Source: an uncultured Pseudomonadota bacterium | GTDB taxonomy: Bacteria; Pseudomonadota; Gammaproteobacteria; Methylococcales; Methylomonadaceae | Reading direction: 5' to 3' | DNA: 34,002 nt | Assembly: GCA_903928965.1 (NCBI GenBank) | Contig: CAIYSZ010000036.1 | Coordinates: forward strand, 1 to 34,002 | Part shown: in pieces, positions 1 to 8,351 of the stretch | How positions within the stretch are numbered: position 1 is the first letter of the stretch | Layout: every line of letters begins with the position of its first letter | Translations under genes and position numbers: made by a program | Notes under the pieces: model-generated | Told to the model about the DNA's origin: nothing | The model's input: only the letters and a program-made list of their open reading frames with translations | Databases searched by the model: none

Positions 1-7
1 CGCTCTC

Positions 8-78
8 AGTCCATCGCTTAATTCCATGTTCACCCCCTTGTTTGGTCACTAGAGAGTGAAACAGATTAGCGATGGACT
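8..78. repeat. Nested inverted repeat at the window edge
   Basis: AGTCCATCGCT at 8-18 is the exact reverse complement of AGCGATGGACT at 68-78. Inside it, TCACT-agag-AGTGA at 46-59 forms a second perfect small stem. The arrangement could be a REP-like element, the tip of a mobile element, or a structured 3' untranslated region of a gene lying left of the window. The window edge prevents a choice. Confidence 0.4.
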
Positions 79-463
79 TTCAAGTCATAAACTTAGGCAA
101 CCTTCTTTCGGGCTTGTTTAGGTTTTGTCGTGTACAGAGCCATGCGCCCGCAAACACTACATAAAATATTGATAATTAACAACAGGTTATAAAATTTCCG
201 CCTATTTTGTCCTCATGGACTAAATAGTGTCATATATTCATTACTATTGAGTTTTTTAGACTAAATCCTGCAACAACGGATTCATAATACTGCCCCGCGC
301 GCGACGCACTTAATCATGCGAAACACAGTCTGGCACTATAAAAAATAAGAAAACAGTTAATTGCCGGCATTTATAACAATCCACTCAGAAAAGCCACCCA
401 ACCGCAAGACTTGACTACAGCCGCAGGTAAAACTAAGCCTGCCGCTAGTTTAAACCACCCCCA

Positions 464-485
464 GAAAAAACCATCTTGAAAGGTT
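464..485 (-). terminator. Possible Rho-independent terminator of dnaG
   Basis: On the minus strand AACC and GGTT (469-485 region) can form a short imperfect hairpin followed immediately by a T-run complementary to the A6 at 465-470. It lies about 75 bases after the dnaG stop. The stem is only 4 bp plus two weaker pairs, so this is a weak candidate. Confidence 0.3.
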
Positions 486-557
486 AACGCGCCGGCCTAA
501 TGTATTTTGCCTAACCACGTGAAACTATGCATCCTACCTGGAATGCCGGCGCACGCT

Positions 558-2285
558 TCAAGCGCCCAATTTTCCGCCCGCCCTGAATTCCGCCAATTCT
601 TCAGGCGTCAACTTCATTCCACTTCGAACTTTTTCGATCAAATCAGCCATCCGCCGCTCCCTTAACAATCTGGCCAACTGCGTCAAAGCACCGCGAAACT
701 CGCCCTCTTCGCCGCCGGCCGGAGCATCCCAGGACAAGTTCGCCAGCGCCGCCAAGGTATTATAATGCGGCGTATCCCGAAAATATTCCAACAACACCGC
801 GCTATTTTCCGGTTGTCGTTGCGCTATCATCGCCAGCAAGCTTTGCAGCACGGCCGCTCCGGCCGGTTCGATGTCAGTCAACAACCAATCCTGATTAACC
901 GCATGCTTTGCCAATCGGGGGTACAACACCAATAAAGACAGTATCTTGCGCAACAAATTCGACTCCGGCGACTTACCGCCGCCGCGCGCTCCCTGCGGCA
1001 TACGCGGCGGACGCGCCGGCGACTGTTTATCCGCCAAGCGCTTGCCGGTCAATTCGCGTAAGCGGCCGAACATCAAATCCCGAAAAAATCCGACCGGAAT
1101 TTTCTCCAATTGCGGCTTGGCCAAGGCCAACAAACTAGCCCGGCCTTCCACGCCGTGCAAACTCAAATCCGCGCTCAAGTATTGAAAAAAGTAATCCGAC
1201 AACAACATAGCTTGCGCAATCTGCTGCTCAAACGCCTGCGCCCCCAGCTCGCGCACCCAGGAATCCGGGTCCTGCCCCTGCGGCAACAACATAACGCGGA
1301 TACGCCGACCGTCGCGCAAAGCCGGCAACGCCGCCTCCACCGCCCGCCAAGCCGCCTGCCGCCCGGCGCGGTCGCCGTCGAAACACAACACCAATTCCTG
1401 AGTGAAACGGAACAACAAATCCACATGCGCCTTCGACGTCGCCGTACCCAATGTCGCCACCGCCGAAGTGACCCCGTATTGCGTCAAGGCAATCACATCC
1501 ATATAACCCTCCACCACCAGAATATACGGCGGGCGCGCCTGCCGCTGCAACAATTCCGCCAATCCGTACACCTCGCGGCCTTTGGAAAATACAGCGGTCT
1601 CCGGCGAATTCAGATACTTAGGCTGGCTATCATCCAACACCCGGCCGCCAAAACCGATCACCCGACTGCGTTTATCGCGGATTGGAAACATCAAACGGCC
1701 GCGAAACCGGTCATACGCCTTACCGTCCTCCCTGACCACCAACATACCGGCATCGATCAATGCCTGCCGCTCAAAGCGGCTCAGCAATGCCTCCCACCTG
1801 TTCGGCGCATAACCCAGCATAAACTCACCGGCAATCTGCTCGCTCACCCCGCGCCGCAATAAATACGCGCGAGCAGCCTGACCCTCGGGCCCTTTCAACT
1901 GCTCTAAGTAAAATGATGCAACCGCCTCCAACACCTGATAACCGCGGCTTAAATCCAGTTTTGGCGCGGCGGGCGTGAAAGTTTCCTCCCGCGGCAACGG
2001 CATGCCGGCGAACATCGCCAAATCCTCCACCGCCTCCACAAACTCCAAATGGTTGAAGGTCATTAAAAAACTAATCGCATCGCCACTGGCGCCGCAGCCA
2101 AAACAATGGTAAAGCTGGCGCTCCCGGCTAACAGAGAAACTAGGTGATTTTTCGTTATGAAAAGGACAGCGCGCCGTGTAATTAGCACCGCTTTTTTTGA
2201 GAGGAACGTGCGAATCGATTAGATCGACCAGATCGACTCGCAACAAGAGATCGTCGATAAACTGTCGAGGAATTTTACCCGACAT
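558..2285 (-). CDS. dnaG: DNA primase DnaG
   Basis: DnaG synthesises RNA primers for the replisome. The N-terminus carries a CHC2 zinc ribbon with Cys40, His43, Cys61 and Cys64, exactly the spacing of E. coli DnaG. The central TOPRIM region shows VEGYMDV and the metal-binding FDGDRAGR motif, and the C-terminal part matches the DnaB-helicase-interacting domain in position. Length is about 575 residues, near the 581 of E. coli. I chose the ATG at 2285 because the protein then starts MSGKIPRQFI, matching the E. coli start MAGRIPRVFI; an in-frame ATG two codons upstream (2291) is possible. No clear Shine-Dalgarno is present and the upstream yqeY stop is only 13 bases away, so translational coupling is likely. 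It is the last gene of an rpsU-yqeY-dnaG unit; rpoD, often next, is absent. Confidence 0.97.
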   Translation of the reverse strand: MSGKIPRQFIDDLLLRVDLVDLIDSHVPLKKSGANYTARCPFHNEKSPSFSVSRERQLYHCFGCGASGDAISFLMTFNHLEFVEAVEDLAMFAGMPLPREETFTPAAPKLDLSRGYQVLEAVASFYLEQLKGPEGQAARAYLLRRGVSEQIAGEFMLGYAPNRWEALLSRFERQALIDAGMLVVREDGKAYDRFRGRLMFPIRDKRSRVIGFGGRVLDDSQPKYLNSPETAVFSKGREVYGLAELLQRQARPPYILVVEGYMDVIALTQYGVTSAVATLGTATSKAHVDLLFRFTQELVLCFDGDRAGRQAAWRAVEAALPALRDGRRIRVMLLPQGQDPDSWVRELGAQAFEQQIAQAMLLSDYFFQYLSADLSLHGVEGRASLLALAKPQLEKIPVGFFRDLMFGRLRELTGKRLADKQSPARPPRMPQGARGGGKSPESNLLRKILSLLVLYPRLAKHAVNQDWLLTDIEPAGAAVLQSLLAMIAQRQPENSAVLLEYFRDTPHYNTLAALANLSWDAPAGGEEGEFRGALTQLARLLRERRMADLIEKVRSGMKLTPEELAEFRAGGKLGA

Positions 2286-2298
2286 ATTCATCGCGGGT

Positions 2299-2751
2299 TT
2301 AAGCGCTCAAACCCGCCTTAATTTTGGCGCTGACCGCCGCCATATCCGCGCGGCCCTGCATTTGCGGCTTTAAAATCGCCATCACCGCGCCCATATCCTT
2401 CACCGAGGCAGCGCCTGAGTCAGCGATGGCCGCCGCCACCAAGGCCTCGATTTCGGCATCCGTTAAAGGCTGCGGCAAAAAAGTTTGAATAACCGTGATT
2501 TCCGCTTCCTCGACATCCGCCAAGTCATCCCGTCCGGCGTCGCGATATTGTTTGATAGACTCCCGGCGCTGCTTCAGCATTTTATCCAGCACCGTAAGCA
2601 CCCGCGCGTCGTCCAACTCGATCCGCTCATCCACCTCTACCTGCTTGATGGCGGCCAAAATCAAGCGTATAACCCCCAGACGAAACTTATCGCCGCTCTT
2701 CATGGCGACCTTCATTTCATCCTTGATTTGATTGGTTAAATTCAGCATCAT
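2299..2751 (-). CDS. yqeY: GatB/YqeY domain protein
   Basis: Small soluble protein of the GatB/YqeY family (PF09424), about 150 residues, which is the usual length. The family resembles the tail domain of the tRNA amidotransferase subunit GatB and may bind tRNA, but its cellular role is not established. Family features visible here include the basic helical N-terminus (residues 1-45), RRESIKQYRDAGR in the middle and the MGAVMAILKPQMQGRAD segment near the end. The start is one of two adjacent ATG codons (2751 or 2748); a TTG just upstream is less likely. It sits between rpsU (9-base gap) and dnaG (13-base gap) on the same strand, an arrangement common in gammaproteobacteria, so the three are probably cotranscribed. 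Confidence 0.93.
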   Translation of the reverse strand: MMLNLTNQIKDEMKVAMKSGDKFRLGVIRLILAAIKQVEVDERIELDDARVLTVLDKMLKQRRESIKQYRDAGRDDLADVEEAEITVIQTFLPQPLTDAEIEALVAAAIADSGAASVKDMGAVMAILKPQMQGRADMAAVSAKIKAGLSA

Positions 2752-2760
2752 CAAATATCT

Positions 2761-2994
2761 TTAAGCTTGCGGACGACCGCGGCGCAGGTTTTTCAACGCA
2801 TAACGCTCGCGCGCCAATTTTTTCAAATGTCGTTTCACCGCGGCAGCGCCTTTACGTTTACGTTCGGTGGTTGGTTTCTCGTAAAACTCGCGGCGGCGCA
2901 CTTCGGCCAACACCCCGGCTTTCTCGCAAGCCCGCTTGAAACGGCGAATAGCTACGTCAAAATGTTCATTTTCTTTAACTTTAATCGATGGCAT
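2761..2994 (-). CDS. rpsU: 30S ribosomal protein S21
   Basis: S21 is a small basic protein of the 30S subunit that helps mRNA pairing at the anti-Shine-Dalgarno end of 16S rRNA. The sequence is close to E. coli S21 over its first 60 residues, including the [16 protein letters not shown] and [14 protein letters not shown] blocks, and has a C-terminus a few residues longer (77 versus 71). It is the first gene of the rpsU-yqeY-dnaG unit. A TATAAT-containing promoter candidate lies at 3066-3071, giving a leader of about 65 bases. That leader contains a GGGG...CCCC inverted pair (about 3034-3053) that could fold. Confidence 0.98.
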   Translation of the reverse strand: MPSIKVKENEHFDVAIRRFKRACEKAGVLAEVRRREFYEKPTTERKRKGAAAVKRHLKKLARERYALKNLRRGRPQA

Positions 2995-3065
2995 CAGTAA
3001 AAATCCGAATTATGTTAGTATGTAAGCAATTCTTGGGGCCTCAGGACAACCCCGTTAAACGGATA

Positions 3066-3094
3066 ATTATAACCCGAAATTAAATTTTTCAAAA
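3066..3094 (-). promoter_or_regulatory. Candidate sigma70 promoter of rpsU-yqeY-dnaG
   Basis: A perfect TATAAT occurs on the minus strand at 3066-3071. A TTTTGA or TTGAAA hexamer lies upstream with a 15-17 base spacer, depending on the register. It is oriented toward rpsU in the 106-base gap shared with the divergent tsaD. The -35 match is partial. Confidence 0.5.
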
Positions 3095-3100
3095 ACTTAA

Positions 3101-4111
3101 ATGTATGTCCTTGGTATAGAAACCTCCTGTGACGAATCCGCCGCCGCCGTTTACCATCCCCGGCTAGGCTTGCTCAGCCACTGCCTGCACAGCCAAATAG
3201 ACATTCACCGCGCCTATGGCGGCGTAGTGCCGGAACTGGCTTCCCGCGACCACTTGCGCAAACTGGCGCCGCTGGTCAAACGAGCCCTGGCTGAAGCCGG
3301 CGTCTCGGCGGCCGGCATGGGCGGCGTCGCCTACACCGCCGGCCCAGGCCTGATGGGCGCGCTGCTGGTCGGCGCCTCCGCCGCGCGCGGCCTAGCCTGG
3401 GCCTGGGGCGTACCTGCCGTCGCCGTGCACCACATGGAAGGCCACCTGCTGGCCCCGATGCTAGAAGCCGAACCGCCGCCGTTCCCATTCGTCGCCCTGC
3501 TGATCTCCGGCGGCCACACCCTGCTGATCCAAGTGCAAGGCATCGGCCAATACCTGCCGCTAGGCGAATCGCTAGACGACGCCGCCGGCGAAGCCTTCGA
3601 CAAAACCGCAAAACTGCTCGGCCTGCCCTACCCCGGCGGCCCAAAACTAGCCGAACTGGCGGCCCAAGGCCGGCCGCGGTTTCATTTTCCGCGGCCGATG
3701 ACCGACAAACCCGGCTTGGACTTCAGTTTCAGCGGCCTGAAAACCGCCGCTCTGCTAACCGTACAACAAGAAGTCAAAACCGAACAAGACCGCGCCGACC
3801 TAGCCTACGCATTCCAGCAAGCCATGGCCGACACCCTAACCATAAAATGCCGTCGCGCCTTGGAACAAACCGGCCTAAAGCGCCTGGTCGCCGCCGGCGG
3901 CGTCAGCGCCAACACCCAAATTCGCCGACAACTGCAAGACATGGCCGCCAGCCTCGGCGGCCGAGTTTATTTTCCGCGCCCGGAATTTTGCACCGACAAC
4001 GCCGCCATGATCGCCTATGCCGGCTATCAACGCCTGGCGGCCGGGCAAACCCAAAATCTGGAAATCCTAGCCCGGCCGCGCTGGCCACTGGCGGAACTAG
4101 CGCGGATTTAA
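3101..4111 (+). CDS. tsaD: tRNA t6A synthesis protein TsaD
   Basis: TsaD is the catalytic component that transfers the threonylcarbamoyl group onto A37 of ANN-decoding tRNAs, working with TsaB, TsaE and TsaC. The 336-residue protein begins with the family signature [14 protein letters not shown]. It carries the iron-binding His111 and His115 in HHMEGH, the LISGGHT loop, and the late AAGGVSAN and [10 protein letters not shown] motifs of the ASKHA fold. Length and order match E. coli TsaD. It is divergent from rpsU, as in E. coli. No strong Shine-Dalgarno precedes the ATG, and the first ATG of the family motif is the only sensible start. Its TAA overlaps the stop of the convergent permease gene in the palindrome TTAA at 4108-4111. 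Confidence 0.97.
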   Translation: MYVLGIETSCDESAAAVYHPRLGLLSHCLHSQIDIHRAYGGVVPELASRDHLRKLAPLVKRALAEAGVSAAGMGGVAYTAGPGLMGALLVGASAARGLAWAWGVPAVAVHHMEGHLLAPMLEAEPPPFPFVALLISGGHTLLIQVQGIGQYLPLGESLDDAAGEAFDKTAKLLGLPYPGGPKLAELAAQGRPRFHFPRPMTDKPGLDFSFSGLKTAALLTVQQEVKTEQDRADLAYAFQQAMADTLTIKCRRALEQTGLKRLVAAGGVSANTQIRRQLQDMAASLGGRVYFPRPEFCTDNAAMIAYAGYQRLAAGQTQNLEILARPRWPLAELARI

Positions 4112-6576
4112 TCCGCCCCGCCTCGCAGCGCCGCCAGCGGCGGCGCGCGCCAAACCCGGCGGCAAGCCCACAAACCCGGCCCGCAGCAGCATACCGCGCC
4201 CAATAGCGGCAGCAACCACAACCGCTCCCAGTGCAGGTGATAACTCATGCGCGCTACAAAGCTATACAACATAAAGCGCGCCGTCTCGCTCAACGCCGCC
4301 GCCAACAAGCCCGCCAAAACCCCTTGCAGCGTAAACTCCAGGCACAAACTCGCCAACAACAAACGGCTACGCGCGCCCAAGGCGCGCAACAAGGCCGCCG
4401 CGTAAAACCGCCGCGGTAAATCGGCATAAGCCGCCGCCAACAACAACAACAGGCTGGCCGCCGCGGCCAAATACAACACGTAATCCAGGGTTCCGGTCAA
4501 CTTGGCCAACAACTCCCGCAACTGCTTTAACAAATCGTCCACATCAAACAATGAAGCCGCCGGAAATTGCCGCATCAAATCCCTAAGCAACGGCTTTTGC
4601 GTATCCGCCGCGTAAAAACTGCTCAAATAGGCAAACTCAAAACCGGACAAAGTACCCGGAGAAAAAATCATATAAAAATTCGGCCGCATGGTCTGCCATT
4701 CCACGCCCCGGATATTCCACACCCGCACGCTGATTTGCCGCGACCCGATTAAAAAAGTCAAACTATCACCGGGCCTGATTTGCAATTGCTCCGCCACCTT
4801 TTGCTCCACCGAAGCCAAACCCGGAATCAAATCCGTCCACGGCTCACCGGCGGTAACCCGGTTATCCTCCGGCAAAGTCTCCGCCCAAGTCAAATTCAAC
4901 TCCCGCTCCAACGCATACTGCCCTTGCCCGCCCGCAACCGCCCGCTGCCCCGCCGGTTCTCCGTTCACCTCAATCAGCCTGCCGCGCGTCACCGGATACC
5001 AAGCGCTGTCTTGCATACCGTACTCCCGCAAACGGCGAGTAAAATCCTGCAACTGCGGCGGAAAAACGTTCAATACAAAATAATTCGGCGCCCCCGCCGG
5101 CAACTGCCGCCGCCAATCCTGCGCCATATCATCCCGCACCGTGACGCTCAACCCCAAAGCGCCCAAACTAAACGCAATCGCCAACAACCGCCCGGCGCCG
5201 GCGCGCGGCTCAGCCGCCAAATTGCGTAACGCCCAGCGCCAAGGCAAGGCGCTAAACCCCAATCCGCCGCCCAAAGCGCGCAAGCCGATGGACGCCAAAA
5301 CATTCAAACCCCACAGCGTAAGGCCGATAGCGCCCGCCGCCAACCCCGCCTTGACCCAATCCGCGGTGTAAGCGCGCAGCAACCCCATGGTCAACAGCAA
5401 CCAACCGGCATGCCAAAACAGGGCGCGTAACGGCGGCGGCTGCAACTCGCGCCGCAACACCCGCAACACCGGGGTCGCCCGCAATCGCCATAGCGGCGGC
5501 GCGCAGAACGCGAACATCACCGCCAAACCGGCGGCGAACGCCCAAGCATAAGCCTGCCAATCGGCCTCGCCCACCGGCAACCAACCGGCCAAGCCGCGCC
5601 CCAACAACCATCGCAAACCACCTCCAAAAGCACAGCCCGCCACGCCGCAAGCCACGCCCAGCAACAAAAAATGCCGCCCGTACAAGCCCAAAACCTCACG
5701 CTGCCGCAAACCCAAACAACGCATGATCGCCACCGCGTCGAAATGCCGCCGCGCATAACACCCGCCGGACAAGGCCACCGCCATGCCGCAAACCAACAAA
5801 GTCGCCAAGCCGGCCGCGCCCAGATACTGCTCCGCCCGCTGCATGGCGGAATCCAAATCCGGCCGTTGCCGCTGAAAATCCAATAATTGCTGCGCCGGAC
5901 TCAAGCGCGGCTGCAACCATTGTTTGAATTCCTCGATTCGCTCCGGCGGACCGCTAAACTGATAAGCATAATGCATCTGGCTACCAGGCTGTAATACCTC
6001 GGTAGCCGCCACGTCTTGACTATGCATCAGCAACCGCGGCGCCAAATTAAATAAACCGCCGCGTTTATCCGGCTCCGCGGTCAAGGTTCCGCCGATCCGC
6101 AAACTCAACTCGCCCACCGTCACCCGCTGACCGAGCGTCAAATGCAAAGCCGACATCAAACGCGGCTCCAACCACGCCTCGCCGGGCGCAGGCCCATGCG
6201 CCACGGCGCCGGACTCCGCCAACGCCAACCGGCCGCGCAACGGATAATCCGAGCTCGCCGCCTTCACCGCCGCCAACTGCATTTCCCCGTTTTCCAGCAA
6301 CATGCTATTGAACTCCAGCGTGCTGGCCTGACGCAGCCCGACAGCGCTGGCGCGCGCCAGCCATTCATCCGGCATCGGCCGCGACGTGGCGACCGCCAAA
6401 TCGCCGGCCAAAAACTCCGCGGCCTGATCCTGCAAACCCTGCCGCACGCCCAAACTAAACGCCAAAATTCCTGAAACGCAGGCGCAAGCCAACACCATCG
6501 CCGCCGCCAACAGCGTCAAATCGCCACGCGTCACATCCCGCCACAACATTTTTCCGGCCAAACGCCAAACATTCAT
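4108..6576 (-). CDS. ybbP: YbbP-type ABC transporter permease (FtsX-like)
   Basis: Inner-membrane permease of an ABC exporter in the FtsX/MacB superfamily, about 822 residues, similar in size to E. coli YbbP. An N-terminal membrane segment (about residues 16-40) is followed by a large periplasmic domain, then a central group of membrane segments (about 245-430). A second periplasmic domain and a C-terminal trio of helices (about 690-815) complete the duplicated FtsX architecture. I chose the ATG at 6576, which overlaps the ybbA stop as ATGA, because it gives a start resembling [14 protein letters not shown]; a longer frame from 6615 would run into ybbA. The ATGA overlap points to translational coupling with ybbA. 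The substrate is unknown; related systems act on lipids, lipoproteins or envelope quality control. Confidence 0.9.
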   Translation of the reverse strand: MNVWRLAGKMLWRDVTRGDLTLLAAAMVLACACVSGILAFSLGVRQGLQDQAAEFLAGDLAVATSRPMPDEWLARASAVGLRQASTLEFNSMLLENGEMQLAAVKAASSDYPLRGRLALAESGAVAHGPAPGEAWLEPRLMSALHLTLGQRVTVGELSLRIGGTLTAEPDKRGGLFNLAPRLLMHSQDVAATEVLQPGSQMHYAYQFSGPPERIEEFKQWLQPRLSPAQQLLDFQRQRPDLDSAMQRAEQYLGAAGLATLLVCGMAVALSGGCYARRHFDAVAIMRCLGLRQREVLGLYGRHFLLLGVACGVAGCAFGGGLRWLLGRGLAGWLPVGEADWQAYAWAFAAGLAVMFAFCAPPLWRLRATPVLRVLRRELQPPPLRALFWHAGWLLLTMGLLRAYTADWVKAGLAAGAIGLTLWGLNVLASIGLRALGGGLGFSALPWRWALRNLAAEPRAGAGRLLAIAFSLGALGLSVTVRDDMAQDWRRQLPAGAPNYFVLNVFPPQLQDFTRRLREYGMQDSAWYPVTRGRLIEVNGEPAGQRAVAGGQGQYALERELNLTWAETLPEDNRVTAGEPWTDLIPGLASVEQKVAEQLQIRPGDSLTFLIGSRQISVRVWNIRGVEWQTMRPNFYMIFSPGTLSGFEFAYLSSFYAADTQKPLLRDLMRQFPAASLFDVDDLLKQLRELLAKLTGTLDYVLYLAAAASLLLLLAAAYADLPRRFYAAALLRALGARSRLLLASLCLEFTLQGVLAGLLAAALSETARFMLYSFVARMSYHLHWERLWLLPLLGAVCCCGPGLWACRRVWRAPPLAALRGGAD

Positions 6577-7265
6577 ACCACTTGCCCCGCCTGCAACCGC
6601 ACCACCCGCCCGCACCGCTCCGCCAGCGCCATATCATGCGTCACCAAAACCAAGGCCGTACGCCGCCGGCCATTCAAATCGAACAACAAATCCATCACCT
6701 GCCCACCGGTACGGCTATCCAAATTCCCGGTTGGCTCGTCAGCAAACAATACCGCCGGCTCCGCCACAAAAGCCCGCGCCAAAGCCACCCGCTGCTGCTC
6801 GCCGCCAGACAATTGCGGCGGAAAATGCGTCAAACGCCCGCCCAAACCAATGCGCTCCAAAAAATCCGCCGCCAAACGCCGCGCAGCGCCCACCCCTTTC
6901 AACTCCAACGGCAACATCACATTCTCCAATGCGGTTAAATGCGGCAGCAAATAAAACGACTGAAACACAAAACCAGCCAACTGGCCGCGCAATTCCGCCC
7001 GTTCATCCTCGCTCGCCGTCGCCAAATTCACGCCGTCAAGCCAAACCTCACCGCGGCTTGGCGTATCCAAGCCCGCCAACAGACCCAGTAAAGTCGACTT
7101 GCCGGACCCTGACTCGCCGACAATCGCCACACTCTCCCCGGCCGCCACGGCTAAATTCACCTCGGACAAAATCGTCAACCTGCCCGCGGCCGTATGCGCC
7201 CATTTGCATAAATTCCGCGCTACAATGAGCCCGTCTTCCAAAGCCAAAACTTCACCTTGTCCCAT
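6573..7265 (-). CDS. ybbA: YbbA-type ABC transporter ATP-binding protein
   Basis: Cytoplasmic ATPase subunit paired with the YbbP-like permease. It shows Walker A GESGSGKS, a Q-loop in FVFQSFYLLP, the signature LSGGEQQRVALARA, Walker B VLFADEPTGN and the switch His in VTHD. At 230 residues it has the length of LolD/YbbA proteins and aligns with E. coli YbbA through the ALENVMLPLEL region. The ATG at 7265 is supported by an AGGAG about 10 bases upstream. That start shares the palindrome CATG (7263-7266) with the tesA start on the other strand. An internal TTG would shorten it by 6-8 residues. The ybbA-ybbP pair divergent from tesA is the same arrangement as in E. coli. Confidence 0.93.
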   Translation of the reverse strand: MGQGEVLALEDGLIVARNLCKWAHTAAGRLTILSEVNLAVAAGESVAIVGESGSGKSTLLGLLAGLDTPSRGEVWLDGVNLATASEDERAELRGQLAGFVFQSFYLLPHLTALENVMLPLELKGVGAARRLAADFLERIGLGGRLTHFPPQLSGGEQQRVALARAFVAEPAVLFADEPTGNLDSRTGGQVMDLLFDLNGRRRTALVLVTHDMALAERCGRVVRLQAGQVV

Positions 7266-7872
7266 GAATTATTTACTCCTGATAAGCCTGCTTCTAACCG
7301 CCTTGCCCGCCGCCCGCGGCGCGGAAAAAAACGTATTGGTATTCGGCGACAGCATCAGCGCCGCCTACGGCATGAACTTGACCGAAAGCTGGACCCAATT
7401 GATAGCGCAAAAATTACGCCAACACAAACCCGGCTACAGCCTTGAAAATGACAGCATCAGCGGCGAAACCAGCGCCGGCGGCCTAGCGCGCATCACTCAA
7501 GCCCTCGCGCGCGTCCGGCCAAGCATCGTCCTACTGGAACTCGGCGCCAATGACGGATTGCGCGGACTTTCCGCCGTCGAACTGAAACACAACCTGGCCG
7601 ACATCGTAAAATTAAGCCAAGACAGCGGTGCCAAAGTGCTATTACTGGGTATGAAAATACCACCCAATTACGGAAAACGCTACATTGATCTTTTTTATCA
7701 AGTATACCCCCAACTGGCGGCGAAAATGCAACTCCCGCTAGCGCCATTTATTTTAGACGGCATCGCCGACCATCCCGAGCTGATGCAAGCCGACGGCCTT
7801 CATCCAAACACAAAAGCTCAGCCGCTTATCGCCGGCTACATATGGCGCTATCTGGAACCGCTGCTGGATTAA
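7264..7872 (+). CDS. tesA: Periplasmic SGNH esterase TesA (thioesterase I/lysophospholipase L1)
   Basis: Secreted SGNH-family hydrolase (TesA/arylesterase) acting on acyl thioesters, esters and lysophospholipids in the periplasm. Residues 1-19 form a signal peptide with an ARG-AEK cleavage site. The catalytic Ser30 is in VFGDSIS (block I), the oxyanion residues are the Gly of SISGET and the Asn of GAND, and the Asp/His pair is in DGLHPN near the C-terminus. The length of 202 residues fits the family. I chose the ATG at 7264 because it begins the signal peptide. No strong Shine-Dalgarno is seen and in-frame starts further upstream lie inside ybbA. Any promoter must also lie inside the divergent ybbA. 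Confidence 0.94.
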   Translation: MNYLLLISLLLTALPAARGAEKNVLVFGDSISAAYGMNLTESWTQLIAQKLRQHKPGYSLENDSISGETSAGGLARITQALARVRPSIVLLELGANDGLRGLSAVELKHNLADIVKLSQDSGAKVLLLGMKIPPNYGKRYIDLFYQVYPQLAAKMQLPLAPFILDGIADHPELMQADGLHPNTKAQPLIAGYIWRYLEPLLD

Positions 7873-7954
7873 GACAATTTCAATGGCTCATGAAATGTGA
7901 AAAGACTTTTTACAAGACCTTACGCTACTAATGACCCGCAAATAGAGACTGCTT

Positions 7955-7982
7955 GTTAATAGCTTAAGGTTAATAGCTTAGG
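7955..7982. repeat. 14-base tandem direct repeat
   Basis: GTTAATAGCTTA occurs at 7955-7966 and again at 7969-7980, each followed by AG or GG, giving a tandem duplication with a 14-base period. It lies about 30 bases left of the MITE-like element. It may be replication slippage or a duplicated binding site. Confidence 0.7.
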
Positions 7983-8012
7983 TAGAATAAATGACTGTAG
8001 CCACCCATCTAA

Positions 8013-8130
8013 CAGGCTGTCGATTTTCTCAAAATATTGTCAAACTTGATCAATATATTGTGAATTGAAAAATGCATGGACACAAGATGTAGTGTTGCTT
8101 TTTTGACTAAATGCATTTTTCAACAGCCTG
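8013..8130. mobile_element. MITE-like element with CTAA target duplication
   Basis: The left end CAGGCTGTCGA (8013-8023) and right end TCAACAGCCTG (8120-8130) are inverted repeats matching at 10 of 11 positions. CTAA occurs immediately outside both ends (8009-8012 and 8131-8134), as expected for a 4-bp target-site duplication. Inside, TTGAAAAATGCAT (8065-8077) is a perfect inverted repeat of ATGCATTTTTCAA (8111-8123). At 118 bp the element cannot encode a transposase, so it would be a non-autonomous derivative. The CTAA target resembles the YTAR preference of the IS5 group, but the parent element is not identified here. Confidence 0.65.
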
Positions 8131-8306
8131 CTAAAGGAATCTCTGATTATTTGGTTTCCGCATACTTTATTATCGATTGAATCAATGACTTATACGCATG
8201 ATTTTCATGAAAAATTGATTTAATCCGGAGTTCCTTAACCGAGACAAGCCCGCGCAAACCAAGCGCCAAGGCCATTTTTACGCCATCCGCTTACAAAAAC
8301 CGAAAA

Positions 8307-8340
8307 AAAAACAGAAAAGCCTTGTTACTAAACTGCCAAG
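8307..8340 (-). terminator. Possible terminator of the exbB-to-coiled-coil operon
   Basis: On the minus strand a GCTTG/CAAGGC imperfect hairpin lies a few tens of bases after the coiled-coil gene stop. It is followed by a long T-rich tract (complement of the A-run around 8300-8318). The stem has a bulge, so the prediction rests mainly on the T-run and position. Confidence 0.4.
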
Positions 8341-8351
8341 CAAGCACGGAA

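Larger units (their letters stand above)
1..557. other. Non-coding region downstream of dnaG
   Basis: I see no convincing gene in this AT-richer stretch. Near the window edge there is a nested inverted repeat (8-18 with 68-78, plus a hairpin at 46-59, listed separately). Another 8-bp inverted pair, GCGCCGGC at 489-496 and GCCGGCGC at 545-552, lies just past the dnaG stop. A weak terminator candidate sits at 464-485. In many gammaproteobacteria rpoD follows dnaG, but nothing resembling rpoD is present here on either strand. Confidence 0.6.
7873..8351. other. Intergenic region with MITE-like element
   Basis: No gene is visible. The stretch is AT-rich compared with its neighbours and contains a 14-base direct repeat (7955-7982) and a 118-bp inverted-repeat element with a target duplication (8013-8130). 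A T-rich terminator candidate for the minus-strand gene cluster lies at about 8307-8340. Confidence 0.7.

Noticed and set aside
489-552. GCGCCGGC/GCCGGCGC inverted pair as a terminator
   Set aside because: The loop would be about 48 bases and no T-run follows; GC-rich octamers of this kind are expected by chance in this genome.
1110-1862. 250-codon open frame opposite dnaG
   Set aside because: Antisense to conserved DnaG TOPRIM sequence, composition is Arg/His/Gln-rich and no domain is recognisable.
6577-6615. Longer N-terminus for the YbbP-like permease
   Set aside because: The extra 13 residues are Gly/Ala-rich, overlap ybbA, and the ATGA overlap at 6573-6576 gives a better start.
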